Part shown: piece after piece, positions 42,528-50,693 of the stretch
Numbering within the stretch: the first letter of the stretch is position 1
Layout of the letters: each line of letters starts with the position of its first letter
DNA from: Sphingobacterium sp. BN32
GTDB taxonomy: Bacteria; Bacteroidota; Bacteroidia; Sphingobacteriales; Sphingobacteriaceae
DNA length: 64,000 bases
Direction: 5' to 3'
Assembly: GCF_030503615.1 (NCBI RefSeq)
Contig: NZ_CP129963.1
Coordinates: 2,170,001-2,234,000, forward strand
The notes under the pieces: generated by a model
Told to the model about the DNA's origin: nothing
Database searches by the model: none
The model's input: only the letters and a program-made list of their open reading frames with translations
Made by a program: the position numbers and the translations under genes

Positions 42528-42935
42528 TTAAATCAATAAGCTACGCTTGGTAAGATACAGGGGGGTATTATAGTTCAGACTGAACGATGTCCGAGGTAAG
42601 GCATCGGGTTTACGGCCGAACTGAAAAACAATAAAAGTAAAACAAACTAAGCTGGCAAACATCGCCATCTGCAACTGTAAATCGGTGAGACTGTAGCTGT
42701 CTTCATTCTCATCGCCCAAAACATGATGTTCATCAGAGCCCTGATGTGTGTTGGATTTCGAAGAACTAAGCTGCTGCTGCGTGGAAGTTTGTGATTTTAC
42801 TTTCAAATTCTGCGCCTCATGATGTTGCATGAAACTGATTGCAGGACGATAGGAGTCGCTCATTACCTCATGACTATTTCCACTCCGGATCAGGAGAAAG
42901 AAAAAGAAAAGAATTAGTGTGACTATCGCTCTCAT
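42528..42935 (-). CDS. Hypothetical membrane protein
   Basis: 135 residues. An N-terminal hydrophobic segment (AIVTLILFFFFLLIRSG) is either a signal peptide or an anchor. A Ser/Gln/His-rich linker (STQQQLSSSKSNTHQGSDEHH) follows, then one membrane helix (about 88-105, LQMAMFASLVCFTFIVF) and a short polar tail. Several His residues make metal contact conceivable, but nothing is recognised. It lies 170 bases upstream of the efflux adaptor on the same strand, so it may be part of the same regulon. Confidence 0.6.
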   Translation of the reverse strand: MRAIVTLILFFFFLLIRSGNSHEVMSDSYRPAISFMQHHEAQNLKVKSQTSTQQQLSSSKSNTHQGSDEHHVLGDENEDSYSLTDLQLQMAMFASLVCFTFIVFQFGRKPDALPRTSFSLNYNTPLYLTKRSLLI

Positions 42936-43029
42936 ATCGACGCCAAATATACTATAGGATTAAATACGTCAACCCGTCTTAACACTTTTTAACTAAAATA
43001 ATTTTTCGAGCAGACTTCAATAGTATAAT

Positions 43030-43111
43030 CCCCTTTCAAAGCCCTTTCAAACCCAATGTATAACCCAATCAGAACCGCTCTCAATTGGGTATGAAAGGGT
43101 TGTAAAAGGGG
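43030..43111. repeat. Long imperfect inverted repeat, 28-base arms
   Basis: Left arm 43030-43057 and right arm 43084-43111 match at 24 of 28 positions as inverted copies, with a 26-base loop. Both arms hold CCCTTTCA and ACCCAAT blocks. The structure could fold as a cruciform or an RNA hairpin. I suspect a dispersed repeat of this bacterial family. Confidence 0.8.
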
Positions 43112-43235
43112 AGTAAATGAGTTGTGACTCGCCGAAGTCTTCATCATGCTACGTTCATGTTCTAAAGAGCAGATTAAAATTACGCAAACCATTTCCTTGC
43201 AACAATAAGAATACCAAATAGTTAATAAGCATAAA

Positions 43236-43257
43236 AAGCTACCCAATCGGGTAGCTT
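43236..43257 (-). terminator. Terminator downstream of fimbrillin gene
   Basis: AAGCTACCC/GGGTAGCTT stem of 9 bp with loop AATC; the minus strand continues TTTTTAT. It lies 67 bases past the gene. Confidence 0.8.
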
Positions 43258-43323
43258 CTTACTCTTTTCGCACATGATTTTTCTTGCGACCATGAATAAC
43301 GTTATTATGGATAGCGATTTACA

Positions 43324-45231
43324 CTAGTAATTTCGTACGCATCGCACAATCAAGCCGTCATCTGTTGTAAATGTACTTGGAATTGGATAATCTATTCCTG
43401 AAGGAGATGAGATATCATTACGATAAATTTTTGCGCTAAACTTAGGACTCTCTTCAGAATTAACTTTCAATTCCAGGTATGCCCTATGTCCAGTAACACC
43501 CGACACCGGAGATAGCCAAATATAGACTGAGCCGGATTGAGCTTTTGCAGTCACACTAGGTTGAGCAATGCTATGGGTGTTAGTTGTGGAATTATAAGCT
43601 GCATAGCCTTTCATTTCAAAAGAAAGACGCTCCGACCATTGGTCTGGTGACGATTGACCATTCGTGTTCACGGTAAGCACGATCGATTTTGTTGCTTCAT
43701 TAAATGTATGGCTTATGCGTCCAGTGCTGGCATAATCGTTGATATATTGTGCTAGCGCTCTACCCTGCGCGACTGTTGGATAACGCCACTTGTCGTTCAA
43801 GACGCTGCCGCCCGGTGATAAGCTTTGGCATGGATTCCCTGAATAATTCTCTATCACTCCCTTAAGCGGATAAAGATTATTAAACCTATAATAGGTGCTA
43901 CCATATTTTGCGACTGATTCTCCATAAGATGCAACAGGAGAAGTAACACCATAAGGCAAGAACGTGCTTTGATAGGTCATAGATGCCTCATGGTTTCTAT
44001 GTTGGAATCTAGTTAGACCTTCGTTGCCGGCGAAACCTTGTGAATCATCGTAATAAACATCTCCTCTTGACCAATTCGTATTTCCATTAGAAGAGGGTAC
44101 TGCTATACCATTATCGAGCGCATAAATTGAAATGCTGGTGTATTTTCCGCGTCCCGATCTTACCTTATGCGTATAGGTTTTATTGAATACTTTAGGAGCC
44201 GATGGTCGGTCTAAAATCGTCCAGGTTTCTATGCTGGTATTAAAATTACTGATATAGTCCAAATCGCCATCAGGAACGGTGAAAAAGAAACCTTGATAAG
44301 AAGTATTCGGATAAGATGGTGTAAACGCGTAATTGTTGCGTGCTACAGCATTAACGGATGTCGCTATTAACTCCTTTTGCGAAAACGCTCCATTTTTCAA
44401 ATTAAAGACTCCTTTTTTAAGCGTATTTGCCGCAACGCGAATATAGGGGCGTGCTGTAGCATTTCCAAGATAAGCGGCGTGATTTACTTTACCATTAAAA
44501 CTTGATAAGTTTACCGAAAAACCCACCATAGCCATGGCATGCTTAAATGTAATCTTAACGTCCGTATTGGTTGTTTGAGTTGTTGAAGTTGCTGTTGTAA
44601 AGGTTCCAGAAGCATACAAAAAGTCTTCATTCTCCACGTTGAACTGCGGATTCGCTAGACTAGCCTGAGAAAGCGCTGGTAGCGGATCTGTTGCGTAATA
44701 GGAATAAGCATACCAACTATACGTTTTTCCTTGCTGTAGATTAGACGCCACTGGCAAAGTGCTACTACCGGCAACCCCATCGACAGATTCAACGAATTGA
44801 CCATTACTATCGTAAACCAATACTCTGAAGGTTACCCCTGCTGTAAGCTGTCTCCCTGTTGGGAACCCGGCAGGGATGTAAGAATCGGGATATACTGGGG
44901 CTACCGCATATTTTTCAATGGATGATTTCGACTCTTTTACTTTGATATTTTTCGTCGAGTTTCCACCGAATTCTTCGGTTAAAATATAGCTATCAAACTC
45001 ACCTCCTCGAATCAAGGTATCGTTCGATTGAAAAAGGGATTGACTATTGGATTTTAGCATGCCTGTGTTTGAAACACTAACCGGGCTCTCAGCTTCAGCA
45101 CCTTCCAATTCTGTCTCGCCCTCCACAGTGAATGACACCTTTATCCCGGCAGCAGACTGATCCGAAATAGTTTCTTTTTTACAGGAAAACAATAATACGA
45201 ATAGTGGGATGAAAAGTAAATATGATTTCAT
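43324..45231 (-). CDS. Fimbrillin-like (Mfa-like/FimB-like) surface lipoprotein
   Basis: 635 residues. The lipoprotein signal ends FVLLFSCKKET. The N-terminal half has fimbrillin-family features: a charged-to-hydrophobic linker, AEFTVxV-like strands (VSFTVEGETELEG), TDVKITFKHAMAMVGFSV and the QGFFFTVPDGD stretch. The C-terminal third ends DDGLIVRCVRNY with a DKWRYPTVAQGRAL block, as in FISUMP-type Bacteroidota modules. Such proteins build or anchor type V pili or bind surfaces. It lies 26 bases after a 63-residue gene and is followed by a terminator. Confidence 0.82.
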   Translation of the reverse strand: MKSYLLFIPLFVLLFSCKKETISDQSAAGIKVSFTVEGETELEGAEAESPVSVSNTGMLKSNSQSLFQSNDTLIRGGEFDSYILTEEFGGNSTKNIKVKESKSSIEKYAVAPVYPDSYIPAGFPTGRQLTAGVTFRVLVYDSNGQFVESVDGVAGSSTLPVASNLQQGKTYSWYAYSYYATDPLPALSQASLANPQFNVENEDFLYASGTFTTATSTTQTTNTDVKITFKHAMAMVGFSVNLSSFNGKVNHAAYLGNATARPYIRVAANTLKKGVFNLKNGAFSQKELIATSVNAVARNNYAFTPSYPNTSYQGFFFTVPDGDLDYISNFNTSIETWTILDRPSAPKVFNKTYTHKVRSGRGKYTSISIYALDNGIAVPSSNGNTNWSRGDVYYDDSQGFAGNEGLTRFQHRNHEASMTYQSTFLPYGVTSPVASYGESVAKYGSTYYRFNNLYPLKGVIENYSGNPCQSLSPGGSVLNDKWRYPTVAQGRALAQYINDYASTGRISHTFNEATKSIVLTVNTNGQSSPDQWSERLSFEMKGYAAYNSTTNTHSIAQPSVTAKAQSGSVYIWLSPVSGVTGHRAYLELKVNSEESPKFSAKIYRNDISSPSGIDYPIPSTFTTDDGLIVRCVRNY

Positions 45232-45257
45232 TTTTACAATAGTTAAATTAAATAGGC

Positions 45258-45449
45258 TTACCAGTTTTCGACCCCCAATACATGCGGATTATCATTTGCG
45301 TCATTTGGCGTGACATTCCAAGCTTCAACATCCGGCGAATTCGTAGCAGAAGGACCAATAAATGAGGCGGTAGCAGAACCTGTCGCTATAGAATGCTCAT
45401 GACAAACTATACTTACGACAAGCCTAGGTGGTTCGTAGTTAAATTTCAT
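45258..45449 (-). CDS. Short peptide preceding the fimbrillin-like gene
   Basis: 63 residues. Starts MKFNYEPPRLVVSIVCHEHS and continues ATGSATASFIGPSATNSPDV with an acidic, aromatic tail (VEAWNVTP, VLGVENW). No signal peptide or membrane helix is apparent. I recall short Bacteroidota proteins with the same M-K-x-x-Y-x-x-P opening near fimbrillin genes; they have no assigned function. It shares strand and operon with the fimbrillin gene and has a perfect -7 box 22-29 bases ahead of its ATG. Confidence 0.65.
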   Translation of the reverse strand: MKFNYEPPRLVVSIVCHEHSIATGSATASFIGPSATNSPDVEAWNVTPNDANDNPHVLGVENW

Positions 45450-45470
45450 ATTTCAAATTAGTGTGAGTCG

Positions 45471-45478
45471 CAAAACTA
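45471..45478 (-). promoter_or_regulatory. Putative -7 box of the fimbrillin operon
   Basis: TAGTTTTG on the minus strand, an exact TAnnTTTG match, predicts a transcription start close to the ATG at 45449 (leader about 15 bases). A TTTG lies further upstream but with 24-base spacing. Confidence 0.4.
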
Positions 45479-45695
45479 ACTGCTTAAATGGAATATTTTT
45501 TACAAACTTTTTATTAATTACTATATCGTAGTGAAAATCTTACAATAAACTAGTCTAAAAAAATAAAATATCACAAAAGCATAAAATTACACTCCTAGTT
45601 TATTTTTGTAAGTAGGTTTGATGAAGCCATGTTTTTGGGGACTATCGAAACTAATTTCATTAATTGCGATAGGTTCAAAGGTATTAAAAAGAGAA

Positions 45696-45723
45696 AGGGA
45701 TGCAATCTGGCAATTACATCCCT
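45696..45723 (-). terminator. Terminator downstream of nuoD
   Basis: Stem AGGGATGCAA/TTACATCCCT (with one G-U on the minus RNA), loop of eight; the minus strand continues TTCTCTTTTT. It is 98 bases past the nuoD stop. Confidence 0.65.
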
Positions 45724-45820
45724 AACTATTAACCAATTATAAACTTAAATTATGAGACAACAAATATAGAAATTTTTCTAATACTGTTCAAATAATTTTG
45801 CATGTTTTTGCATGTTTTAT

Positions 45821-47017
45821 CTATCTGTCGACTTCACCAAGCACAATATCGATTGATCCTAATATTGCTATTAAATCAGCAATGAGCACCCCTTTTCCCA
45901 GTTCAGGCAGGACTGAGAGGTTGTTAAAACTTGGTCCTCTTGCTTTTACGCGTCTTGGAATATCTGTTTTCTCTGCTGTTACGAAATAAAACCCGAGCTC
46001 TCCTTTGGGGTTTTCTGCGCGAACATAGTAGTCTTGCACTTTTAGGTTGACTTTCTTCGGAACCAACGCGCGGGGATCAAAATCTGTTGTCCGTTTAAAA
46101 TCAGTTTCTAATCGAGTAATACATTGCTCAATAATCTTTACGGACTCTTTGATCTCATCGACGCGTACTTTATAACGATCCCAACAATCGCCTAGTTTTC
46201 CCATCTCCCCTTTTCCGACAGGGATTTCAAAGTCTATTTCCGGATATACAGAATAAGCATCTACCCTTCTAAGGTCCCACTTTACGCCGGAAGCACGAAG
46301 CATTGGACCGGTGCAACCATAATTGATTGCCACATCCGCTGGCAACACCCCAATATTGGCCGTCCGGGAAATAAAAATTTGATTATTGGAGAGCAGGTCA
46401 TCCAATTCGACTAACTTAGGCTTGAAATAGTCTATAAATTCCTGACAACGTGCTTCGAAATTAACGGGAACATCGTAAAACAGTCCTCCGATCCAAATAT
46501 AGTTATATAGCATTCTGGATCCCGATGCCCATTCCAACATATTCATGATATGTTCGCGATCGCGAAAGCACCACATAAATGGTGTAAAGGCACCAATATC
46601 GATACCATAGGTTCCAATGGCAATCAAATGAGATGCGATACGGTTAAGTTCGCATACTAAGACCCGTATATATTCAATTCGCTTTGGTATTTTCTTCTCT
46701 ATTCCAAGCATTCGTTCTACACCCATAACAAAGGCATGGCTGTTGTTCATAGATGCTAGATAGTCTAGCCTATCCGTAAAAGGAATGCTCTTGGTATAAT
46801 TGATGGATTCAGCATGCTTATCAAAACAGCGATGTAAGTATCCTAGATGCGGGATAATATCTTTGACGATTTCTCCGTCAGTAATCAGCTCTAATCGCAG
46901 GACGCCATGCGTGGAAGGGTGCTGCGGCCCCATGTTGATGACCATTTCTTGGGAGGATACATTAGCAATCTTCTGTTCGTAATTCCTCAAGCCAGCTTCG
47001 TATTGTTCTTTCCCCAT
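45821..47017 (-). CDS. nuoD: NADH-quinone oxidoreductase subunit D
   Basis: 398 residues, full length. The 49-kDa subunit pattern is clear: [15 protein letters not shown] near residue 31, [56 protein letters not shown]-like [10 protein letters not shown] and the closing [24 protein letters not shown] strand. The GYLHR segment carries Cys where Gly is frequent. Role: forms with NuoB part of the quinone-binding site in complex I. It starts one base after nuoC. No other nuo gene is present in the window. Confidence 0.96.
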   Translation of the reverse strand: MGKEQYEAGLRNYEQKIANVSSQEMVINMGPQHPSTHGVLRLELITDGEIVKDIIPHLGYLHRCFDKHAESINYTKSIPFTDRLDYLASMNNSHAFVMGVERMLGIEKKIPKRIEYIRVLVCELNRIASHLIAIGTYGIDIGAFTPFMWCFRDREHIMNMLEWASGSRMLYNYIWIGGLFYDVPVNFEARCQEFIDYFKPKLVELDDLLSNNQIFISRTANIGVLPADVAINYGCTGPMLRASGVKWDLRRVDAYSVYPEIDFEIPVGKGEMGKLGDCWDRYKVRVDEIKESVKIIEQCITRLETDFKRTTDFDPRALVPKKVNLKVQDYYVRAENPKGELGFYFVTAEKTDIPRRVKARGPSFNNLSVLPELGKGVLIADLIAILGSIDIVLGEVDR

Positions 47018-47018
47018 C

Positions 47019-47510
47019 TTACTTAACTGTTATTCCGTGAAAGGTTTCCGGATCCTCATAATCTTTGCGTAGCGGATAGCCTTGCCAATCATCCGGCATC
47101 AAAATTCTTCGCAGATCGGGATGCCCTTCAAAGTATATTCCCATGAGATCGAAGGCTTCGCGCTCATGCCAATCGGCAGTGCGCCAAATTTCAGAAACCG
47201 AAGGTAAACTGGGCAAAGCATCTGCCTGGCGCTCATTCTCCAATTTAACCTTTAGCACCAATTGCTTTTGGTAAGGAATCGAGGTGAGATGGTAGACAAC
47301 TTCGAAATAATTTGCCGGATAATAATCCACAGCGGCAATATCAGCGAGAAGATCAAAATAATAACCTGCAGTATCTCGCAAGAACAAGCAGACCTGCTTG
47401 AGATAGCTAGGATCAATATAGAGCGCAGGTTGCAAACCGCTCTGCTGTACTTCGAGCACCGCATCGGCATGAATATGCTTTTGAAGATCGTGATGGATTT
47501 TTTCAATCAT
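47019..47510 (-). CDS. nuoC: NADH-quinone oxidoreductase subunit C
   Basis: 163 residues from ATG 47510 ([11 protein letters not shown]); the four codons before it overlap the pdxH stop and are unlikely. The 30-kDa subunit signature is visible in [43 protein letters not shown] and [12 protein letters not shown]. It belongs to the peripheral arm of complex I. Its start is one base after the pdxH stop and it is followed one base later by nuoD, so pdxH-nuoC-nuoD form one operon. Confidence 0.94.
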   Translation of the reverse strand: MIEKIHHDLQKHIHADAVLEVQQSGLQPALYIDPSYLKQVCLFLRDTAGYYFDLLADIAAVDYYPANYFEVVYHLTSIPYQKQLVLKVKLENERQADALPSLPSVSEIWRTADWHEREAFDLMGIYFEGHPDLRRILMPDDWQGYPLRKDYEDPETFHGITVK

Positions 47511-47511
47511 G

Positions 47512-48165
47512 TTAAGGCGCAATCCGTTTTACTGTCCATTTATCGGTTTCTGCAGTGTACACGATTCGATCATGCAAGCGACTGCTTCTGCCCTGCCAAA
47601 ACTCTACCCGCGTCGGTATAAGAAGATACCCACCCCAATTTGCCGGGCGTGGAATATGATCCTCGCCAGCATATTGTTCTTCAATCGCCCTCACTCGAAT
47701 CTCAAGTTCTGATCGATCGACCAAATCGTGGCTCTGTGGAGACGCAATTGCGCCTATGCGAGAACCGCGCGGACGGGACGCGAAATACTCGTCGGAATCC
47801 GTAGCTGGCAATTTTTCAACGTAGCCCTCGATACGCACCTGACGCTGTAATTCCGGCCAAAAAAACAAAGCGCTAACCGATGGATTCAATTCCATCTCCT
47901 GCCCTTTTCGGCTTTCGTAATTGGTAAAAAAACTAAAACCGTTTGCTTTGATGTCCTTCAGTAATACAACGCGAGAAGAAGGTTTAAGATCGGTATTAAC
48001 GGTAGATAAAACGAGTGCATTGACCTCGACCACTTCACTGTGGCGAGCCTCATTAAACCACTTCTCAAATTGTTCGATGGGATTTCCTAACACATCCGAT
48101 TCGCTTAAGCTACTCAGCGCATAGTCTTGACGAATGGCAGCAATCTCCTTATGTTGAATCGACAT
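47512..48165 (-). CDS. pdxH: Pyridoxamine 5'-phosphate oxidase
   Basis: 217 residues. FMN and substrate motifs: PSSRVVLLKDIKANGFSFFT, NYESRKGQEMELNP, FFWPELQRQVRIEG, ASRPRGSRIGAIASPQS, NWGGYLLIP and RIAP at the end. Reaction: oxygen-dependent conversion of pyridoxine or pyridoxamine phosphate to pyridoxal 5'-phosphate. A perfect TAAGTTTG box (48193-48186) gives a very short leader. It is the first gene of the unit with nuoC and nuoD. Confidence 0.97.
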   Translation of the reverse strand: MSIQHKEIAAIRQDYALSSLSESDVLGNPIEQFEKWFNEARHSEVVEVNALVLSTVNTDLKPSSRVVLLKDIKANGFSFFTNYESRKGQEMELNPSVSALFFWPELQRQVRIEGYVEKLPATDSDEYFASRPRGSRIGAIASPQSHDLVDRSELEIRVRAIEEQYAGEDHIPRPANWGGYLLIPTRVEFWQGRSSRLHDRIVYTAETDKWTVKRIAP

Positions 48166-48185
48166 AGTAGATATTTTTATTCCTA

Positions 48186-48193
48186 CAAACTTA
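48186..48193 (-). promoter_or_regulatory. Putative -7 box of pdxH-nuoC-nuoD
   Basis: TAAGTTTG on the minus strand, exact TAnnTTTG match; predicted start about 14 bases from the pdxH ATG. The -33 element is not clear. Confidence 0.4.
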
Positions 48194-48300
48194 ACAAAAT
48201 AGCGAACTTTTTGGCGTTTTATTGGTAAAATATATAGGTATTTAGAAACGATTTACAACTTTATTATATAAATTTGATACAAGGCAACATCAATTTAATT

Positions 48301-48867
48301 ATGTTCAACGAATTTATCCCCAAACGTGGAAGCTTGATTTTATCTGAACCTTTTATGCTGGATCAGAACTTTGAGCGCTCAGTTATCCTTCTTTGCGAAC
48401 ATGACATGGAAACCGGAACCGTTGGTTTGATTCTTAATCATCGATCTATGCTATACTTGTCTGACGTAATTGAAGGGATGGATAACATGGAGGTTCCTTT
48501 GTATTTTGGTGGACCTGTAGAAGGGGACGCATTATTTTTCGTACATAAGGCTCATGACAAGCTCATGAGTGGCAATCACATTATTGACGATCTGTATTGG
48601 GGTGGAGATTTTGATCGTCTGAAAGATTTATTGAACGAGGGTTTGATCAGCAATGAGGAAGTTAAACTTTTTCTGGGATATTCAGGCTGGTCACCCGATC
48701 AACTAAATAACGAGATTCAGCAGAACTCCTGGGCAGTACACAATTCTTTCAATATTGATTTAGCCTTTATCACAGATGGTGAAGACCTTTGGAAGGAGGC
48801 TATTATCAGCATGGGACCAAAGTATGCGCATGTAGCGAACTTCCCGAAACGTCCGGAATTCAACTAA
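48301..48867 (+). CDS. YqgE/AlgH family protein
   Basis: 188 residues from ATG 48301; a TTG nine codons earlier is less likely. Conserved blocks: IPKRGSLILSEPFMLDQNFE, SVILLCEHDMETGTVGLILNH, PLYFGGPVEGDALFFVH and FLGYSGWSPDQLNNEI. This DUF179 family is widespread and poorly understood; AlgH was linked to alginate control in Pseudomonas. It lies 22 bases before the PQQ dehydrogenase gene on the same strand and diverges from pdxH. Confidence 0.92.
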   Translation: MFNEFIPKRGSLILSEPFMLDQNFERSVILLCEHDMETGTVGLILNHRSMLYLSDVIEGMDNMEVPLYFGGPVEGDALFFVHKAHDKLMSGNHIIDDLYWGGDFDRLKDLLNEGLISNEEVKLFLGYSGWSPDQLNNEIQQNSWAVHNSFNIDLAFITDGEDLWKEAIISMGPKYAHVANFPKRPEFN

Positions 48868-48889
48868 ACTAGAAACAAACATCAACCAT

Positions 48890-50143
48890 ATGAAGAATAC
48901 TATTTCTAAAGCGCTATTTTGCGCTGCTGCCACTACGTTCGTAGCGTGCAACGGTGCAAATTCTGCTGGGACAAACCCGGCAGATACCACAGCACAGGAT
49001 ACCACGAAACTACCTCCGGTAGAAACCAACAAAGGAAACACAGACTATAAGCCGGCTTTCGAAGGACAAACCCGTATTGCGGGCGTAAAAACAACAACTC
49101 CATTTGCAGGCAAAGTGGTTGCGGAAGGTTTGAAAAGTCCGTGGGGCATTGCTTCCCTACCTGACGGTCGCTTGTTAATCACCGAAAAAGAAGGCACGAT
49201 GCGCATCGTAGATCCCGCAAGCGGAAAAGTATCGGATGCGATTACTGGTATTCCAAAAGTGGATACACAGGGGCAAGGCGGCTTATTAGGAATCACGTTA
49301 GACCCTGAATTCGAGAGCAACCGCATGGTTTACTGGGTATTCGCCGAGCCTGTATCCGGTGGAAATCATACTGCCGTTGGAAAAGGCAAGCTTTCGGCAG
49401 ATGAGAAGAAGATCGAGGGCGCCAGCGTAATTTATCAAGCATTGCCAACCTATAACGGCAAACTGCACTATGGTGGCCGTATAATTTTTGACAAAGAGGG
49501 AAACTTATTCGTTTCTACGGGTGAGCGTTCTGATTTAGAAACTCGTCCGCAATCGCAACAGTTGAACTCTGCGTTGGGTAAAATCGTGAGAATAACGAAG
49601 GATGGCAAACCAGTTGCTGGAAATCCATTTGAAGGACAGGCGGATGCAAAACCCGAGATTTACAGCTATGGACATAGGAATACCCAAGGTCTGGCGTTTA
49701 ATCCGGTTACCGGAGACTTATGGAACTCGGAATTCGGACCGCGCGGTGGTGATGAGATCAATATTGTATCGCCGGGCAAGAATTACGGCTGGCCAACAAT
49801 TACATACGGTATTGAATACAAGGGTGATGCAATTGGCAACCCTCCTATCCAGCAAAAAGAAGGTTTAGAACAGCCTGTTTACTACTGGGACCCGGTGTTA
49901 TCGCCAAGTGGTATGACTTTCTATACGGCGGACAATGTGCCTGAATGGAAAAACAACTTGTTTATCGCTGGATTGAGCAGTACGCACATCGCCCGATTGG
50001 TTATTAAGGACAACAAGGTTGTTGGAGAAGAGCGATTATTGCAATCAGAAGGCCAACGATTCAGAGACGTTATCCAAGGCAAGGATGGCGCCTTATATGC
50101 CGTGACTGACTCTGGAAAGGTATATAAAGTTGACAAGCAGTAA
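48890..50143 (+). CDS. PQQ-dependent aldose sugar dehydrogenase (YliI/Asd-like), lipoprotein
   Basis: 417 residues. The signal ends TTFVACNGAN, with the lipobox Cys around residue 20. The six-bladed beta-propeller includes LKSPWGIASLPDGRLLITEK, LHYGGRIIFDKEGNLFVSTG (catalytic His region) and YGHRNTQGLAFNPVTGDLW with EFGPRGGDEINIV, the hallmark of GSDH/YliI enzymes. Reaction: oxidation of aldoses to lactones with PQQ and a periplasmic acceptor. No PQQ biosynthesis gene is adjacent. A strong terminator follows. Confidence 0.92.
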   Translation: MKNTISKALFCAAATTFVACNGANSAGTNPADTTAQDTTKLPPVETNKGNTDYKPAFEGQTRIAGVKTTTPFAGKVVAEGLKSPWGIASLPDGRLLITEKEGTMRIVDPASGKVSDAITGIPKVDTQGQGGLLGITLDPEFESNRMVYWVFAEPVSGGNHTAVGKGKLSADEKKIEGASVIYQALPTYNGKLHYGGRIIFDKEGNLFVSTGERSDLETRPQSQQLNSALGKIVRITKDGKPVAGNPFEGQADAKPEIYSYGHRNTQGLAFNPVTGDLWNSEFGPRGGDEINIVSPGKNYGWPTITYGIEYKGDAIGNPPIQQKEGLEQPVYYWDPVLSPSGMTFYTADNVPEWKNNLFIAGLSSTHIARLVIKDNKVVGEERLLQSEGQRFRDVIQGKDGALYAVTDSGKVYKVDKQ

Positions 50144-50165
50144 ATCTGTATATTGACTGAATAAT

Positions 50166-50200
50166 AAAAGGCGGATTGCAAGTTGAGCAATCCGCCTTTT
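50166..50200 (+). terminator. Terminator after the sugar dehydrogenase gene
   Basis: A perfect 14-bp stem AAAAGGCGGATTGC/GCAATCCGCCTTTT with a seven-base loop, then TATTTTG on the plus strand; a T-rich tail also exists on the other strand. Confidence 0.9.
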
Positions 50201-50693
50201 TATTTTGATACAATAACAATTACTCGCTGATACACTACAATTATGGAGGTAATTAGGATGCTACATTTTTTTATTCCATGAAATAATATGTAGATAGCAT
50301 TAACAACAAGCTTGATAAAAAGAATAAAATATAAACACTAAGAAATTTATTTTCTGTTTTTGTTATAATTATAATCTAAAAATTATTTACATTGCGAAAC
50401 GTTACTTAATTTAATGAATGAAGTTAATCTTTCTAAGTTTAGAAACTATCGAAAAGAATATTGATTCTATTATTAATTTTTTCATATTAAGAAACAAATA
50501 AGTTTTTTTATAAAATAAAAATGGATGTTTTTTCTTTTATTTGACTTATATTTGAAATACACACCAACAAACGGATAATGTTTAAAATAATATAACATTA
50601 CTATTTTTATAATTTAATACTTAATATTACGAAGTAATTCGGTTTATTCGGGTGTATAAGACGCATACGCATCTCTTTTTATTAAAGAACAAT
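50201..50693. other. AT-rich upstream region of the ROK regulator
   Basis: About 490 bases of low GC with long A/T runs and no gene. TATATTTG at 50547-50554 is an exact -7-type match on the plus strand and would give a leader of about 130 bases. An ordinary -33 TTTG at 19-21 bases is not evident. Nothing else is recognised. Confidence 0.45.

Larger units (their letters stand above)
42936..43323. other. 388-base intergenic region with inverted-repeat element
   Basis: Between the hypothetical membrane protein (start 42935) and the fimbrillin end (43324). It holds an 82-base inverted-repeat element at 43030-43111 with outer arms AGACTTC/GAAGTCT (43012-43018, 43134-43140) and the fimbrillin terminator at 43236. 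No gene is supported: an 85-residue frame here reads straight through the repeat. Confidence 0.7.
45450..45820. other. 371-base intergenic region
   Basis: AT-rich. It carries the fimbrial promoter box at 45471-45478 and the nuoD-side terminator at 45696-45723. A 34-residue plus-strand frame starting near 45619 is not supported by a ribosome site or homology that I recognise. Confidence 0.5.

Noticed and set aside
42989..43246. 85-residue frame between the hypothetical membrane gene and the fimbrillin gene
   Set aside because: It runs through the inverted-repeat element, has no ribosome site and its end lies beside the terminator, so it is better read as repeat DNA.
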